In this document: one piece after another, positions 50,958 through 60,864 of the stretch
Position numbering within the stretch: the first letter of the stretch is position 1
Layout of the letters: each line of letters begins with the position of its first letter
Source of the DNA: Pollutibacter soli
GTDB taxonomy: Bacteria > Bacteroidota > Bacteroidia > Chitinophagales > Chitinophagaceae
Assembly (NCBI GenBank): GCA_029269725.1
Contig: JARJHS010000004.1
Location: forward strand, 1 to 64,000
Direction: 5' to 3'
DNA: 64,000 nt
Program-made: the position numbers and the translations under genes
The notes under the pieces: model-generated
What the model was told of the DNA's origin: nothing
Seen by the model: only the letters and a program-made list of their open reading frames with translations
Databases searched by the model: none

Positions 50958-53900
50958 ATGGAAAAAAACAGCGATCAGAAAATTCGCATTGTTACTGCTG
51001 CAAGTTTATTTGATGGGCATGACGCGGCTATCAATATCATGCGTCGTATTCTGCAAAGCAAGGGTGCTGAAATCATTCATCTTGGTCACAATCGTTCGGT
51101 AGCGGAAATAGTTGAATGTGCTATTGAAGAGGATGTGCAGGGTATTGCCATTACTTCATACCAGGGAGGTCACGTGGAGTTTTTCAAATACATGAAAGAT
51201 CTTCTAGTAGAAAATGGCTGTGGTCACATCAGAATATTCGGGGGTGGTGGCGGTACAATTTTGCCTGAAGAAATTGAAGAGCTGCATCGATATGGTATCA
51301 CAAGAATATATTCTCCTGACGACGGCCGGCATATGGGTCTTGAAGGCATGATTGAAGATCTGTTAAGTAAATGCAGATTCCCTTTAAATGGCGATCCCAA
51401 ACAGTTTGCAAACGGAATGACATTGGGAGAATGGAAGGATGTTAGAAAGATTGCGAGAGCGATTACGAATGCGGAAGCAGGGCAGGCCGAACAGGCAACA
51501 GGCAAAAGGCAGCAGGCAATAGGAAACAGCCAACAGCCCCCCGTCTTAGGAATCACAGGTACAGGTGGTGCTGGTAAATCTTCGGTGACAGATGAAATTG
51601 TTCGTCGTTTTCTGAATCGTTTTGATGACAAAACCATTGCAGTCATTTCTGTTGATCCTTCGAAGAAAAAAACGGGCGGTGCGCTTTTGGGTGATCGTAT
51701 TCGCATGAATGCCATACATCATCCGCGTGCATATATGCGCAGTCTGGCAACACGTGAGAGTGATAAAGCGTTGAGTGCATATGTGGATGAAGCAATCGAT
51801 GTTTGTAAAAACGCAGGATACGATCTGATCATTCTTGAATCAGCAGGAGTTGGCCAGAGTGATGCGAGTATCCTTGATCATTGCAATGTGAGTTTATATG
51901 TAATGACACCTGAATATGGGGCACCTACCCAGCTTGAAAAAATCAATATGCTGGATTATGCTGATGTCATCGCCATAAATAAATCTGATAAAGCAGGAGC
52001 GCTCGATGCGTTGAGCGATGTGCGTAAACAGTATAAACGAAATCACGCGTTGTGGACTGCGAAAGAGAACGAATTGCCTGTAATAGCAACGATAGCATCT
52101 CAGTTCAATGATGCAGGAGTAAATCAGTTATTTGATAAACTGATTGCTGTTATTAATACGAAAACCGGTTCTTCTTTTGCTGCCAATGATGCTACTGCCT
52201 CAGAAGGTTCTGCGAAACCATCAACAACATCAAAATCGGCGATAATCTCCTCATCAAGAGTCAGGTATCTCGCTGAGATAGCTGAAACAATCAACGAGTA
52301 TAATACGCAGGTTAATGAACAGGCACATATTGCTTCAAAGCTGTATCAGCTCAACGGTGCGCTTGATTCATTGAAGGATGCAGATGGGGTTGTACGCGAT
52401 GCAGTTCAAAAACAAATTGATCTGCTCACAGAACAATTGAACCCGGTAAGTAAAGCCCTTGTTTCTCATTGGCCCGAAAAACTGAAAGCTTACCAGGAAG
52501 ACTTTTTTGAATATAAAGTACGCGAGAAAACGATTCGTCAGCCAATGACGACCACGAGTCTTTCAGGTACAATTATTCGAAAAGTTTTGCTACCGAAATA
52601 TAAAGACTGGGGAGACCTGTTAAAGTGGCAATGCCAGGAAAACGTACCCGGTCATTTTCCATTTACTGCTGGCGTATTTCCCCTGAAAAGGGAAGGCGAA
52701 GATCCTACGCGCATGTTTGCAGGTGAAGGTTGCCCGGAAAGAACCAACAGGAGATTTCACTATGTTTCTCTCGATCAACCGGCAAAAAGATTGAGTACTG
52801 CGTTTGATTCGGTTACACTGTATGGTGAAGATCCTGCTATTCGTCCTGACATTTATGGAAAAGTTGGTAACAGTGGGGTGAGTATTGCCACAGTTGACGA
52901 TGCAAAAAAATTGTATAGCGGATTTGATTTGTGCAGTCCGAATACTTCGGTGAGCATGACCATCAACGGACCGGCGCCGATCATTCTCGCATTTTTTATG
53001 AATGCAGCGATTGATCAGTTGTGTGAAAGATGGCTTACAGATAATAAAGGATGGAATGATGCTGAATCAAAAATTTCATCCAGGTATTCTGCATTGCAGA
53101 AACCTGTTTACTATAATCCGTCAGACAATTCCGGGTTACCTGAAGGAAACAACGGATTAGGTTTGGGTTTGCTGGGAATGACCGGTGATGATGTGTTACC
53201 GGATGAAATTTATCAGGAACTGAAAGCAAAAGCCATGTCTGCAGTACGGGGTACCGTGCAGGCAGATATCTTAAAAGAAGACCAGGCGCAGAACACCTGT
53301 ATTTTCAGTACGGAGTTTGCATTGCGGTTAATGGGTGATGTACAGGAATATTTTATTGAAAAAGAGATCCGCAATTTCTATAGCGTTTCTATTAGCGGTT
53401 ATCATATTGCCGAAGCAGGAGCAAACCCGATAACGCAGCTGGCTTTCACACTATCGAATGGCTTTACTTATGTAGAGTACTATCTGAGCCGCGGAATGAA
53501 TATCGATGATTTCGCACCGAATCTTTCTTTCTTCTTCAGCAATGGTATGGACCCGGAATACAGTGTGATCGGTCGCGTTGCCCGCCGCATCTGGGCAAAG
53601 GCGATGAAGCAGAAGTACAAAGCGAATAAGCGGAGCCAGATGCTGAAATATCACATTCAGACTTCAGGAAGGAGTTTACATGCACAGGAGATCGATTTCA
53701 ATGATATCAGAACAACGCTCCAGGCTTTATATGCGATTTACGATAATTGTAATTCACTGCACACAAACGCTTACGATGAAGCGATTACAACACCTACCGA
53801 AGAAAGTGTTCGCCGTGCGATGGCTATTCAATTAATCATCAATCGGGAATTGGGAACGGCAAAAAATGAAAACCCGATACAAGGTTCATTTTTAATTGAA

Positions 53901-54347
53901 GAGCTGACTGATCTCGTTGAGGAAGCGGTGATGAATGAGTTCAATCGTATTTCAGAACGCGGAGGAGTATTAGGTGCAATGGAAAGAATGTACCAGCGAA
54001 ATAAAATACAGGAAGAAAGTCTGTATTATGAAAGTCTGAAACATTCCGGTGAATTACCTATCATTGGCGTAAACAGTTTCCTTAATAAAAAAGGCAGTCC
54101 GACAACGATTCCCGGTGAAGTAATCCGCAGTACAACAGAGGAAAAAAATCAGCAGATCAAAAACCTGGAAGCCTTTCAGAAACGCAATGCAAATCGCTCC
54201 GAAAAAGCATTGACACGACTGAAAGAAGTCGCAACAACCAACGAAAATATATTTGCGGAGCTGATGGAAACGGTGAAATACTGTTCACTCGGGCAGATTA
54301 CCCATGCATTGTATGAGGTGGGCGGGCAGTATCGGCGGAATATGTAA
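50958..54347 (+). CDS. icmF: Fused isobutyryl-CoA mutase IcmF
   Basis: IcmF rearranges isobutyryl-CoA and butyryl-CoA with coenzyme B12 and carries its own GTPase chaperone. Order in the 1129 residues: B12-binding domain (D19-G-H21 in [13 protein letters not shown]), MeaI-type G domain ([12 protein letters not shown] at 198, [19 protein letters not shown]), a helical linker, then the large mutase barrel with [19 protein letters not shown] and [19 protein letters not shown]. Residues 176-193 ([17 protein letters not shown]) between the first two domains are encoded by a 7-bp-period repeat and look like an acquired linker. B12 binding and fusion order separate it from MutAB. Confidence 0.93.
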   Translation: MEKNSDQKIRIVTAASLFDGHDAAINIMRRILQSKGAEIIHLGHNRSVAEIVECAIEEDVQGIAITSYQGGHVEFFKYMKDLLVENGCGHIRIFGGGGGTILPEEIEELHRYGITRIYSPDDGRHMGLEGMIEDLLSKCRFPLNGDPKQFANGMTLGEWKDVRKIARAITNAEAGQAEQATGKRQQAIGNSQQPPVLGITGTGGAGKSSVTDEIVRRFLNRFDDKTIAVISVDPSKKKTGGALLGDRIRMNAIHHPRAYMRSLATRESDKALSAYVDEAIDVCKNAGYDLIILESAGVGQSDASILDHCNVSLYVMTPEYGAPTQLEKINMLDYADVIAINKSDKAGALDALSDVRKQYKRNHALWTAKENELPVIATIASQFNDAGVNQLFDKLIAVINTKTGSSFAANDATASEGSAKPSTTSKSAIISSSRVRYLAEIAETINEYNTQVNEQAHIASKLYQLNGALDSLKDADGVVRDAVQKQIDLLTEQLNPVSKALVSHWPEKLKAYQEDFFEYKVREKTIRQPMTTTSLSGTIIRKVLLPKYKDWGDLLKWQCQENVPGHFPFTAGVFPLKREGEDPTRMFAGEGCPERTNRRFHYVSLDQPAKRLSTAFDSVTLYGEDPAIRPDIYGKVGNSGVSIATVDDAKKLYSGFDLCSPNTSVSMTINGPAPIILAFFMNAAIDQLCERWLTDNKGWNDAESKISSRYSALQKPVYYNPSDNSGLPEGNNGLGLGLLGMTGDDVLPDEIYQELKAKAMSAVRGTVQADILKEDQAQNTCIFSTEFALRLMGDVQEYFIEKEIRNFYSVSISGYHIAEAGANPITQLAFTLSNGFTYVEYYLSRGMNIDDFAPNLSFFFSNGMDPEYSVIGRVARRIWAKAMKQKYKANKRSQMLKYHIQTSGRSLHAQEIDFNDIRTTLQALYAIYDNCNSLHTNAYDEAITTPTEESVRRAMAIQLIINRELGTAKNENPIQGSFLIEELTDLVEEAVMNEFNRISERGGVLGAMERMYQRNKIQEESLYYESLKHSGELPIIGVNSFLNKKGSPTTIPGEVIRSTTEEKNQQIKNLEAFQKRNANRSEKALTRLKEVATTNENIFAELMETVKYCSLGQITHALYEVGGQYRRNM
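51483..51532 (+). repeat. Heptamer array translated inside icmF
   Basis: Units ACAGGCA, ACAGGCA, AAAGGCA, GCAGGCA, ATAGGAA, ACAGCCA follow a 7-bp period within the reading frame. Three units equal seven codons, so any multiple of three keeps the frame. It falls in the interdomain linker, where an insertion is tolerated. Confidence 0.75.
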
Positions 54348-54363
54348 TAAAGACCGAAATTCG

Positions 54364-54398
54364 AGTTACGTTTAACGTTATACGTTTAACGTTCAACG
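54364..54398 (-). repeat. TTGAACG heptamer array after the rraA-like stop codon
   Basis: Read with the leftward gene, directly after its TGA come CGTTGAA, CGTTAAA, CGTATAA, CGTTAAA with strict 7-bp period, the same unit as after three other genes. It fills the convergent gap to icmF, where no hairpin terminator is seen. Confidence 0.75.
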
Positions 54399-55310
54399 TC
54401 ACCAGGTTCTTCTGCTCATCATCTTATCCAATTCCTCTCTCGTCATCTTCCCCAGTTCCGGATGACCATCCAGCCATTTCAGGAATGCAGTTTTGATCTC
54501 ATCGGTCCATTGACTATCGATATCACCGGTAGCATACCGACCGCTTTTTACCATTTCAAAACCGAATTTATCTTTTCTTACCACGAACTCTCCTACGCTG
54601 ACAACCTGCTCAGCAAGATGTGCAGGTATGAATAATACACCTTCCGCATTGGCTATCACGAGGTCGCCAGGCATCACCATCACATTACCGATACGCGTAG
54701 GTGAATTCAATCCGGTCAGAACCATTTCTTCTGTGAAGGAAGGATGCCAGTCGCGCACGAAAGCATTGAATCCTTTGATGTTTTGAATTTCGATCAGATC
54801 CCTGGCTGCGCCATTGAATACAACTCCGTTTCCGGATTTGCTATAAATGGAATTTGCAAGTGTTGAACCCATGATCGGACCGCCGCTTATTTTTCCGAAA
54901 GCATCTGCCACATATACATCGCCTTTGTGCAGAATGTCAATCGGCCATGAATTCGTGTTTCCCTTTCGTCCCTGAGCTGCGCCACGTTCTTTTATCTTTT
55001 TCTCAACATCGGGTCTGCTGGGCATATACACTGCAGTTAACGCGCGGCCAACAATTGGTTCGCTGTTTACTGTTTTCCAATTGCCTTCGAACTGGTTGAG
55101 ATAACCTTCATTTTTCAGCGCCGTCCACGCATCATCGATCATAATCTTTTTAGCCCGCTCAATAAGTTGATCAGGGATCTTTGGCCGACCATCAGCAAAA
55201 CGCTCGCCCTTCCATTCCGACGTAAGGAAAATAAGCTCTTCTTTTGGCAAAGTCTGGCTGGCAGCAGTGAATGAAATCAAAAGCATTGGTATCATGGACA
55301 AAAATTTCAT
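54399..55310 (-). CDS. RraA-like / HMG-aldolase family protein, exported
   Basis: A 303-residue protein with signal peptide (MKFLSMIPMLLISFTAASQT). The RraA fold shows in AVYMPSRPDVEKKI, GDVYVADAFGKISGGPIMGSTLANSIYSKSGNGVVFNGAARDL and NVMVMPGDLVIANAEGVLFIPAHLAEQV. The Arg and Asp that serve as catalytic pair in HMG/CHA aldolases correspond to the GAARD segment. A periplasmic member is unusual; it may act on extracellular 4-hydroxy-4-methyl-2-oxo acids from lignin-like compounds, but this is unproven. Confidence 0.83.
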   Translation of the reverse strand: MKFLSMIPMLLISFTAASQTLPKEELIFLTSEWKGERFADGRPKIPDQLIERAKKIMIDDAWTALKNEGYLNQFEGNWKTVNSEPIVGRALTAVYMPSRPDVEKKIKERGAAQGRKGNTNSWPIDILHKGDVYVADAFGKISGGPIMGSTLANSIYSKSGNGVVFNGAARDLIEIQNIKGFNAFVRDWHPSFTEEMVLTGLNSPTRIGNVMVMPGDLVIANAEGVLFIPAHLAEQVVSVGEFVVRKDKFGFEMVKSGRYATGDIDSQWTDEIKTAFLKWLDGHPELGKMTREELDKMMSRRTW

Positions 55311-55393
55311 AAGCCGATTTTTTACAATTTAATTATTTATAGAAGAGTGGGTATTTAAAAAATCATCCGGTGAAGTATTAAATCAGGACAGTG

Positions 55394-55401
55394 TAATTTT
55401 G
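55394..55401 (+). promoter_or_regulatory. -7 promoter element of the cyclase gene
   Basis: TAATTTTG fits TAnnTTTG and lies 16 bp before the ATG. No clear -33 TTG is seen. Confidence 0.45.
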
Positions 55402-55417
55402 CAGTTCAATCTTTTAC

Positions 55418-57220
55418 ATGGCAACCCGTCAATTGGCTGTTATCATGTTCACCGATATTGTCGGCTATACGGCATTGATGGGAAATGATGAGAATAAAGC
55501 TTTTAAATTACTCGACATAAACCGGAAACTCCAAAAGCCACTGATTGAAAAATTCAATGGCCGTTGGATAAAAGAACTGGGCGACGGAGTACTTGCAAGT
55601 TTCCATTCCGTCACAGACGCTGTGTCCGCTGCGACGATGATACAGGAACAAAGCAGGACCGGGAATCAATTCCAGCTACGGATCGGAATTCACATGGGCG
55701 AAGTGGTTTTTGATAATGATGATGTTTTTGGAGACGGTGTTAATATCGCTTCAAGAATCCAGTCTGCCGCAACGGCTGGCGCTACTTATTTATCAGAAAC
55801 TGTCTATCAGAACATCTCCAACAAAAAAGAATTCCAGACAGAGTTTGTAAAAGAAGAAATGCTAAAGAATGTAAAGGATCCTGTGAAGATTTATCAGTTG
55901 GTTGCAGACAAACCTGCTAAAACAACTCTGATTGCATCCAATCTTGATGATCAGAAGAGCATTGCGGTTTTGCCATTCGTAAATATGAGTGTTGATCCTG
56001 AACAGGAGTATTTCTGTGATGGTGTTACAGAAGAAATCATCAATACACTTGCGCAGTTAAACAAACTTCGCGTGGTAGCACGTACTTCTGTTTTTGCATT
56101 CAAGGGAAAACAACTGGATGTGAGAGAAATCGGACACATGCTCAACGTCGCTACCTTGCTGGAGGGCAGCGTGAGAAAGTCTGGAAATCGTTTAAGGATC
56201 ACAACGCAATTGGTACGGGCAAAGGATGGTGCTCATCTCTGGTCCGACAAATACGATCGTGAACTCAACGATGTTTTTGCAATCCAGGAAGATATCGCAG
56301 AAAATGTTGGCAAGGCGCTACTGAATTATCTTTCCAGCCAGGAAAAGGACGCATTGCGAAGGCCTGAAACAAATATTGAAGCCTATGAGCATTTTCTAAA
56401 AGGGCGCCAGTTATTACACGGACTTCAGTTTTCCGAATCGAAAGTTCACTTTGAAAAAGCGGTGGCATCCGATCCCGGATATGCTCCTGCTTACGCAGGG
56501 CTTGCATCCTTACATGCATGGATGTACGAATGGGAAGGTGGCCGCAACGAAGATCTTATTGCAGCAGAACTCAATAGTCAGAAGGCGCTGACATTTGCGC
56601 CTAACCTTTCTGAAAGTCATTCCGCACGAGGGTTTGTATTTTCATTGGCCGGCCGGTATGAAGAAGCTACAAAGGCATTTCAAAAAGCCATTGAGCTCAA
56701 TCCAAAGAATTTTGACGCTTATTACTTTTTTGGCCGGACGTCTTTTGCAAAAGGAGATATAGCTATCTCCGCCGACATGTTTCTTAGAGCATCCGAAGTA
56801 CGTCGGGAAGATTTTCAGAGTATGCTTCTTTACGCGCAATCTTTAAATAAACTTGGAGATAAACGACACAGCGAAGCGGTAGCAGAGGGCATTGAACGCG
56901 CAAGGAAATTTCTGGAGCTTAGTCCTAATGATAAAAGGGCTTTATCGCTGACCTGTATTAATCTCCTCGAAATAGGAAATCGGGAAGAAGCAATAGCCTG
57001 GGCAAATAAGGCACTTGAACTTGATCCGGATGATACCGGAGTCTTGGTAAATACCGCCTGTATGTTTGCACGGGATGGAAATAAAGAAAGATCACTAGAA
57101 CTGCTGGAAAAAGTATTTGGAAAGGGATTTGGGAAAAGAGACTGGATTGAAAATGATCCGGATTACGATTCACTGCGCGATGAACCGCGATTTCGAGCGT
57201 TATTGAAAAAACTGAAATAG
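55418..57220 (+). CDS. Class III nucleotide cyclase with TolB-like and TPR domains
   Basis: A 600-residue signalling protein. The cyclase domain (1-165) has both metal Asps, D13 in FTDIVGYT and D56 in KELGDGVLASF, K52 as possible adenine contact, and VFGDGVNIASRI with the transition-state residues. The second domain (about 185-300) is TolB/FlgO-like: SIAVLPFVNMSVDPEQEYFCDGVTEEI. Then come TPRs to the end, including EKAVASDPGYAPAYAGLASLH, AFQKAIELNPKNFDAYYFFG and ALELDPDDTGVLVNTACMFA. No membrane segment is present, so it is cytoplasmic. It probably makes cAMP; the regulatory input through TPR partners is unknown. Confidence 0.88.
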   Translation: MATRQLAVIMFTDIVGYTALMGNDENKAFKLLDINRKLQKPLIEKFNGRWIKELGDGVLASFHSVTDAVSAATMIQEQSRTGNQFQLRIGIHMGEVVFDNDDVFGDGVNIASRIQSAATAGATYLSETVYQNISNKKEFQTEFVKEEMLKNVKDPVKIYQLVADKPAKTTLIASNLDDQKSIAVLPFVNMSVDPEQEYFCDGVTEEIINTLAQLNKLRVVARTSVFAFKGKQLDVREIGHMLNVATLLEGSVRKSGNRLRITTQLVRAKDGAHLWSDKYDRELNDVFAIQEDIAENVGKALLNYLSSQEKDALRRPETNIEAYEHFLKGRQLLHGLQFSESKVHFEKAVASDPGYAPAYAGLASLHAWMYEWEGGRNEDLIAAELNSQKALTFAPNLSESHSARGFVFSLAGRYEEATKAFQKAIELNPKNFDAYYFFGRTSFAKGDIAISADMFLRASEVRREDFQSMLLYAQSLNKLGDKRHSEAVAEGIERARKFLELSPNDKRALSLTCINLLEIGNREEAIAWANKALELDPDDTGVLVNTACMFARDGNKERSLELLEKVFGKGFGKRDWIENDPDYDSLRDEPRFRALLKKLK

Positions 57221-57257
57221 TAAGCTCAGAACATCACCTGATAAAATAGTGTGCACC

Positions 57258-57890
57258 ATGCACGATTACAGACCTTATTTTTATGATGAAATAAACAAAG
57301 TGTATCCCGGAATGGCTTCGGCAATTATCCAGGCGACAGATGATCAGTACACAACTTTATTACCCGATATCAGCTTTATCAGCTATTCCGGAAACCCTAT
57401 CGACAAACGACTTGATTTCAGTGCATATTTCCTTGCGCTGATTCAGGTGCTCGAAAAAGAAGGTGAGGACTTTGAAAAGATCCGGATGGTCTGCCTGAAC
57501 ATCACTACGGAGTATGTAAAGCCGAAATCAGCATTGCAAAGATGGTTTAAGAAGTGGCCATCAAAAATCATGAACACAAAATTCGCAAGCTGGTTTTATC
57601 AGCAGTTCGAAAAAAGAATTTCTGTAAACAAATCTTCGGAAGGATTTATTGCAAAAGTCATCACTGATAAAGACGAAACTTACGGTATGGGATTTGGAAT
57701 CGATATTTTAGAATGTGGCATCTGCAAACTCTTTAATAAACACAATTCTCGCCGCTATGCATCTATACTTTGTGAAGTTGATGAGATCACTTCCGCCCAG
57801 GCCGGTTTAAAGCTTATAAGAACAGGAACCATTGCCAATGGTGCGCACAAGTGTGACTTTCGGTATAAAAAATCTGAAAAATACATGTGA
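57258..57890 (+). CDS. ATC-hydrolase-like (PF14196-type) protein
   Basis: The 210-residue product starts at MHDYRPYFYDEINKVYPG (a GTG three codons upstream is the alternative). The C-terminal part GIDILECGICKLFNKHNSRRYASILCEVDEITSAQAGLKLIRTGTIANGAHKCDFRYKK matches the pattern of the L-2-amino-thiazoline-4-carboxylic acid hydrolase family (Cys, CEVD, RTGT-A-GA--CDFR). The N-terminal part is less conserved. The enzyme may open thiazoline-type rings, though family members are mostly untested. Its stop overlaps the next ATG. Confidence 0.6.
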   Translation: MHDYRPYFYDEINKVYPGMASAIIQATDDQYTTLLPDISFISYSGNPIDKRLDFSAYFLALIQVLEKEGEDFEKIRMVCLNITTEYVKPKSALQRWFKKWPSKIMNTKFASWFYQQFEKRISVNKSSEGFIAKVITDKDETYGMGFGIDILECGICKLFNKHNSRRYASILCEVDEITSAQAGLKLIRTGTIANGAHKCDFRYKKSEKYM

Positions 57891-58549
57891 TGAAAATCCT
57901 GGCGACTTTTTTTGTTTTATGTTTTATGATGAAGGCGACGGCGCAACAACCGGAGTATGCTGAGATTACCAGGGCTCTTGATTCTATTAATCGTCTTGAT
58001 CAGGGTGGACGTGAAAAATCCGAATCCATTCAATTGCATTATAAAAATGATACTGCAAAACTCAGACAGGAATTGGAGCAGCTTTGGAAACAGATTCATA
58101 TCCAGGACTCAATGAACCAGGTTGCTGTAATGAAAATCCTGGATACCGAAGGATGGCTTGGTCCCCGTGAAATCGGAGAAGATGCCAATTCAACTTTATT
58201 TCTCGTTATCCAGCACGCTGATTTACCGATCCAGGAGAAATATCTCCCGATGATGAAGACTGCAGTACAAAATAAGAAAGCAAAACCATCGCAGCTTGCG
58301 CTTCTCGAAGACAGGGTGGCCTTAAGAAAAGGGAAAAAACAATTGTACGGAAGCCAGATCGGATGGGATATGATCAGAAATGATTATTACGTCCAGCCGC
58401 TTGAAGATCCTGATCATGTTGATGAGCGTCGTGCATCAATGGGATTGCCACCGATGGCGGAGTATGTCAGGTACTGGAACATGAAATGGGATGTAGAACA
58501 ATACAAAAAGGATTTGCCGCAGATCATGAAACGATTCAACGGGCAGTAA
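57890..58549 (+). CDS. DUF6624 family protein, exported
   Basis: A 219-residue protein with signal peptide (MKILATFFVLCFMMKATAQ); a GTG one codon upstream is possible. The DUF6624 pattern is clear: LDSINRLDQGGREKSE, LDTEGWLGPREIGEDANSTLFLVIQHADLPIQEKYLPMM and LALLEDRVALRKGKKQLYGSQIGWD. The family function is unknown. It is translationally coupled to the ATC-hydrolase-like gene (TGATG). Confidence 0.82.
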   Translation: MKILATFFVLCFMMKATAQQPEYAEITRALDSINRLDQGGREKSESIQLHYKNDTAKLRQELEQLWKQIHIQDSMNQVAVMKILDTEGWLGPREIGEDANSTLFLVIQHADLPIQEKYLPMMKTAVQNKKAKPSQLALLEDRVALRKGKKQLYGSQIGWDMIRNDYYVQPLEDPDHVDERRASMGLPPMAEYVRYWNMKWDVEQYKKDLPQIMKRFNGQ

Positions 58550-58832
58550 AAATCCGTTGATTTCCAGAATTTTTTCAAAAATCCGAAATCAATATGGCTA
58601 TTGAAGTCTGGTTGGAACAGTGTTGATTTGACGAACTCCGTTATAGAATTACCTGTTAAATTCGAAAACGCACTTTTATAAATCAAACACAAGATACTTA
58701 AACAGTTCTGCCTCAGGCTTTACACCGCGAATTCCACAGTTTGTCATCACATTATCAACTCTGTTAAAGAAGCTAAATTTTAACACTGGCCACGAATCAC
58801 TATTTTTATGAATATCCTAATTTTACTCCCTT

Positions 58833-60281
58833 ATGAAAAAATTACTCTGGCTTGCAATTCCGATCGCTTTTTTAGCAGCTCCATCCTGTAAAAAAACCGA
58901 CTCACCGGCTCCGGGAAATAACGACACCATCCCAACCGCATCAAAAATTGATCTGTTAAAAGATTCAGTTTATCTCTACACGAAGGAAGTGTATTTCTGG
59001 CGCGAGGTGATACCAGATTACAACACCTTCAATCCAAGAAAATATTCCGGTTCAACAGAACTCGAAGCTGCACAAAACGTGATGGCTGCGATCCGCAACC
59101 TGCAACCGCAGGATAAAAAGCATGGATACAGTTTTGTGACCACTCAGGAAGAATCTGATGGCATCCAGACAGGAGAAGATAAAGACTATGGATTCTTTAT
59201 TAAGGCGGCCACATTTGAAAAAGTTCAGCCAGTGGATTCTGTGAGATGGTATGTCGAATACGTTTACAAAACTTCACCTTCAGGCTTAGCAGGTGTTGAG
59301 AGAGGATGGTACATCAGCAAGATCAATGGTACATCCCTTGGTTATGATAACGCGAGTATCACTACCCTGAATAACACTTTCTTCGGCAGCGGCAATTCCG
59401 CGGAATTTGAATTCACAAAACCAAATGGTGATATAAAGACTGTCAATCTTTCGAAAGGAAGTTTCACAGCAAATGCAGTTTTACATAATAGTGTAATTAC
59501 TGACGGAGCTAAAAAGATTGGATACATCGTATTTAATCAGTTTTTCGGAGCTGGGGCACAAGCAGAGCTGAGAACGGCCTTCAATGATTTCAATTCAAAA
59601 GGTATTAATGAGCTGGTGGTTGACTTACGTTACAATCCAGGGGGGTCTACAGCAACCCAGAATGTTTTTGCCAATCTGATTGCACCGGCTTCAGCCAACA
59701 ATAAAGTGATGTACACTTATGACTTTAATGATTCACTGAAGGCAGGTAAGTATTCTTTACTAAAAAAGAAAATGGGTAATATAAATTTTTCTTCTTCAGC
59801 AAACACCACACTGTTTTCTAAGGAAGGAGCGCTTGAAATTCCACGTGTATTCTTTATAGTTACAGGAGGAAGCGCATCTGCAAGCGAATTGCTGATCAAT
59901 AATCTTCGTCCGTACATGGATGTGAAGCTGATCGGTGATACAACTTATGGCAAGCCTGTTGGATTCTTCCCGATTTCTATATTCAATTATGCGATTTACC
60001 CGATTTCATTTAAAACAATCAACTCAGTGGGCGATGCAGAGTATTATGATGGATTTGCTCCTGATAAACTCGCTGGAGATGGCGTGAACACCAACTGGGG
60101 TGATCCAAAAGATCCGTCACTCGCTGCTGCGTTGAAATATATCACTACAGGCAGTTTTGGCAGGATGATGACGACAGAGGAAGACCGGAGGAGTTTTGAA
60201 AGACAGAAAATGCTGCAACCGTTGAACGAACATATCAATAGTAAGAAGTTCCTGGGAATGTATTACGACACAAAAAAATAA
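58833..60281 (+). CDS. S41 family C-terminal processing-type peptidase, lipoprotein
   Basis: A 482-residue peptidase with lipoprotein signal (MKKLLWLAIPIAFLAAPSC). An N-terminal helical region leads to a PDZ-like part (SPSGLAGVERGWYISKINGTSLGYDNASI), followed by the S41 core: ELVVDLRYNPGGSTATQNVFANL, the nucleophile Ser in GGSASASELLINNL, and the general base Lys in GDTTYGKPVGFFPI. It cuts proteins in the periplasm or at the surface. A perfect terminator follows. Confidence 0.88.
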   Translation: MKKLLWLAIPIAFLAAPSCKKTDSPAPGNNDTIPTASKIDLLKDSVYLYTKEVYFWREVIPDYNTFNPRKYSGSTELEAAQNVMAAIRNLQPQDKKHGYSFVTTQEESDGIQTGEDKDYGFFIKAATFEKVQPVDSVRWYVEYVYKTSPSGLAGVERGWYISKINGTSLGYDNASITTLNNTFFGSGNSAEFEFTKPNGDIKTVNLSKGSFTANAVLHNSVITDGAKKIGYIVFNQFFGAGAQAELRTAFNDFNSKGINELVVDLRYNPGGSTATQNVFANLIAPASANNKVMYTYDFNDSLKAGKYSLLKKKMGNINFSSSANTTLFSKEGALEIPRVFFIVTGGSASASELLINNLRPYMDVKLIGDTTYGKPVGFFPISIFNYAIYPISFKTINSVGDAEYYDGFAPDKLAGDGVNTNWGDPKDPSLAAALKYITTGSFGRMMTTEEDRRSFERQKMLQPLNEHINSKKFLGMYYDTKK

Positions 60282-60300
60282 ACTGTAAAATCATACTTAC

Positions 60301-60330
60301 AAAAAAAGCTGTCAACCGACAGCTTTTTTT
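60301..60330. terminator. Bidirectional terminator between S41 peptidase and small secreted protein
   Basis: GCTGTC / GACAGC with AACC loop, preceded by A7 and followed by T7. It serves the rightward peptidase gene and can also stop leftward transcripts. Confidence 0.85.
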
Positions 60331-60594
60331 GTTGTTTAGGGTAGGATATTTATAATTGGGGGCTGCTGTTTATTGTGCAAATTCTGCTGGGTATTGAACT
60401 GCAAACGAATTTTTTTTGATGCCAGTTCTCCATGGATATAAAAATAGAAGCGTGAAAACCATTACATCTCGTTGGCCTCCATATAAGATTTATACTTCGA
60501 ATTCTTTATTACACGTTTCCGCAAATCACACCTTTTCAACGAACAACGATGAACGAACAACGCCGCCTGCCCTCACGTAATCAGCAAGCTCTGA
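60331..60594. other. Intergenic region with a heptamer array
   Basis: AACGAAC, AACGATG, AACGAAC and a fourth AACG start run at 60538-60562. No gene is seen. Confidence 0.5.
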
Positions 60595-60834
60595 TTAGTT
60601 CTTCCTCCCTGATTTTTCTTTCTGAGAATTTTTACCTGAGTCTGCTTCAGAAATGCAAAACGATTTCAGTACAAGGTTTTGCTTTTTAATTTTCAGTTCC
60701 AGTATACGATCGCCTTGCGATTGTTTTTCACTGATCATTTTTTTTGCGGCTTTCATCGAATCGTTGTTTTTCTGAGCCTGGCAAAAAACCACTCCGGAAA
60801 GAACTACGCCTATACTGAGAAATAACTTATTCAT
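60595..60834 (-). CDS. Small secreted basic protein of unknown function
   Basis: A 79-residue product with signal peptide (MNKLFLSIGVVLSGVVFC) and a mature part rich in Lys, Ser, Gln and Glu (SMKAAKKMISEKQSQGDRILELKIKKQNLVLKS). No family is recognised. The frame is believable because of the signal peptide and its position 30 bp downstream of the metallophosphoesterase gene, on the same strand. Confidence 0.5.
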   Translation of the reverse strand: MNKLFLSIGVVLSGVVFCQAQKNNDSMKAAKKMISEKQSQGDRILELKIKKQNLVLKSFCISEADSGKNSQKEKSGRKN

Positions 60835-60864
60835 GCATTTAAGACAGGTGCATGTTGTATAGGT

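Noticed and set aside
58550-58832. Gene or riboswitch before the S41 peptidase
   Set aside because: No frame with a domain and no conserved RNA pattern were seen; the only long frame overlaps DUF6624 antisense.
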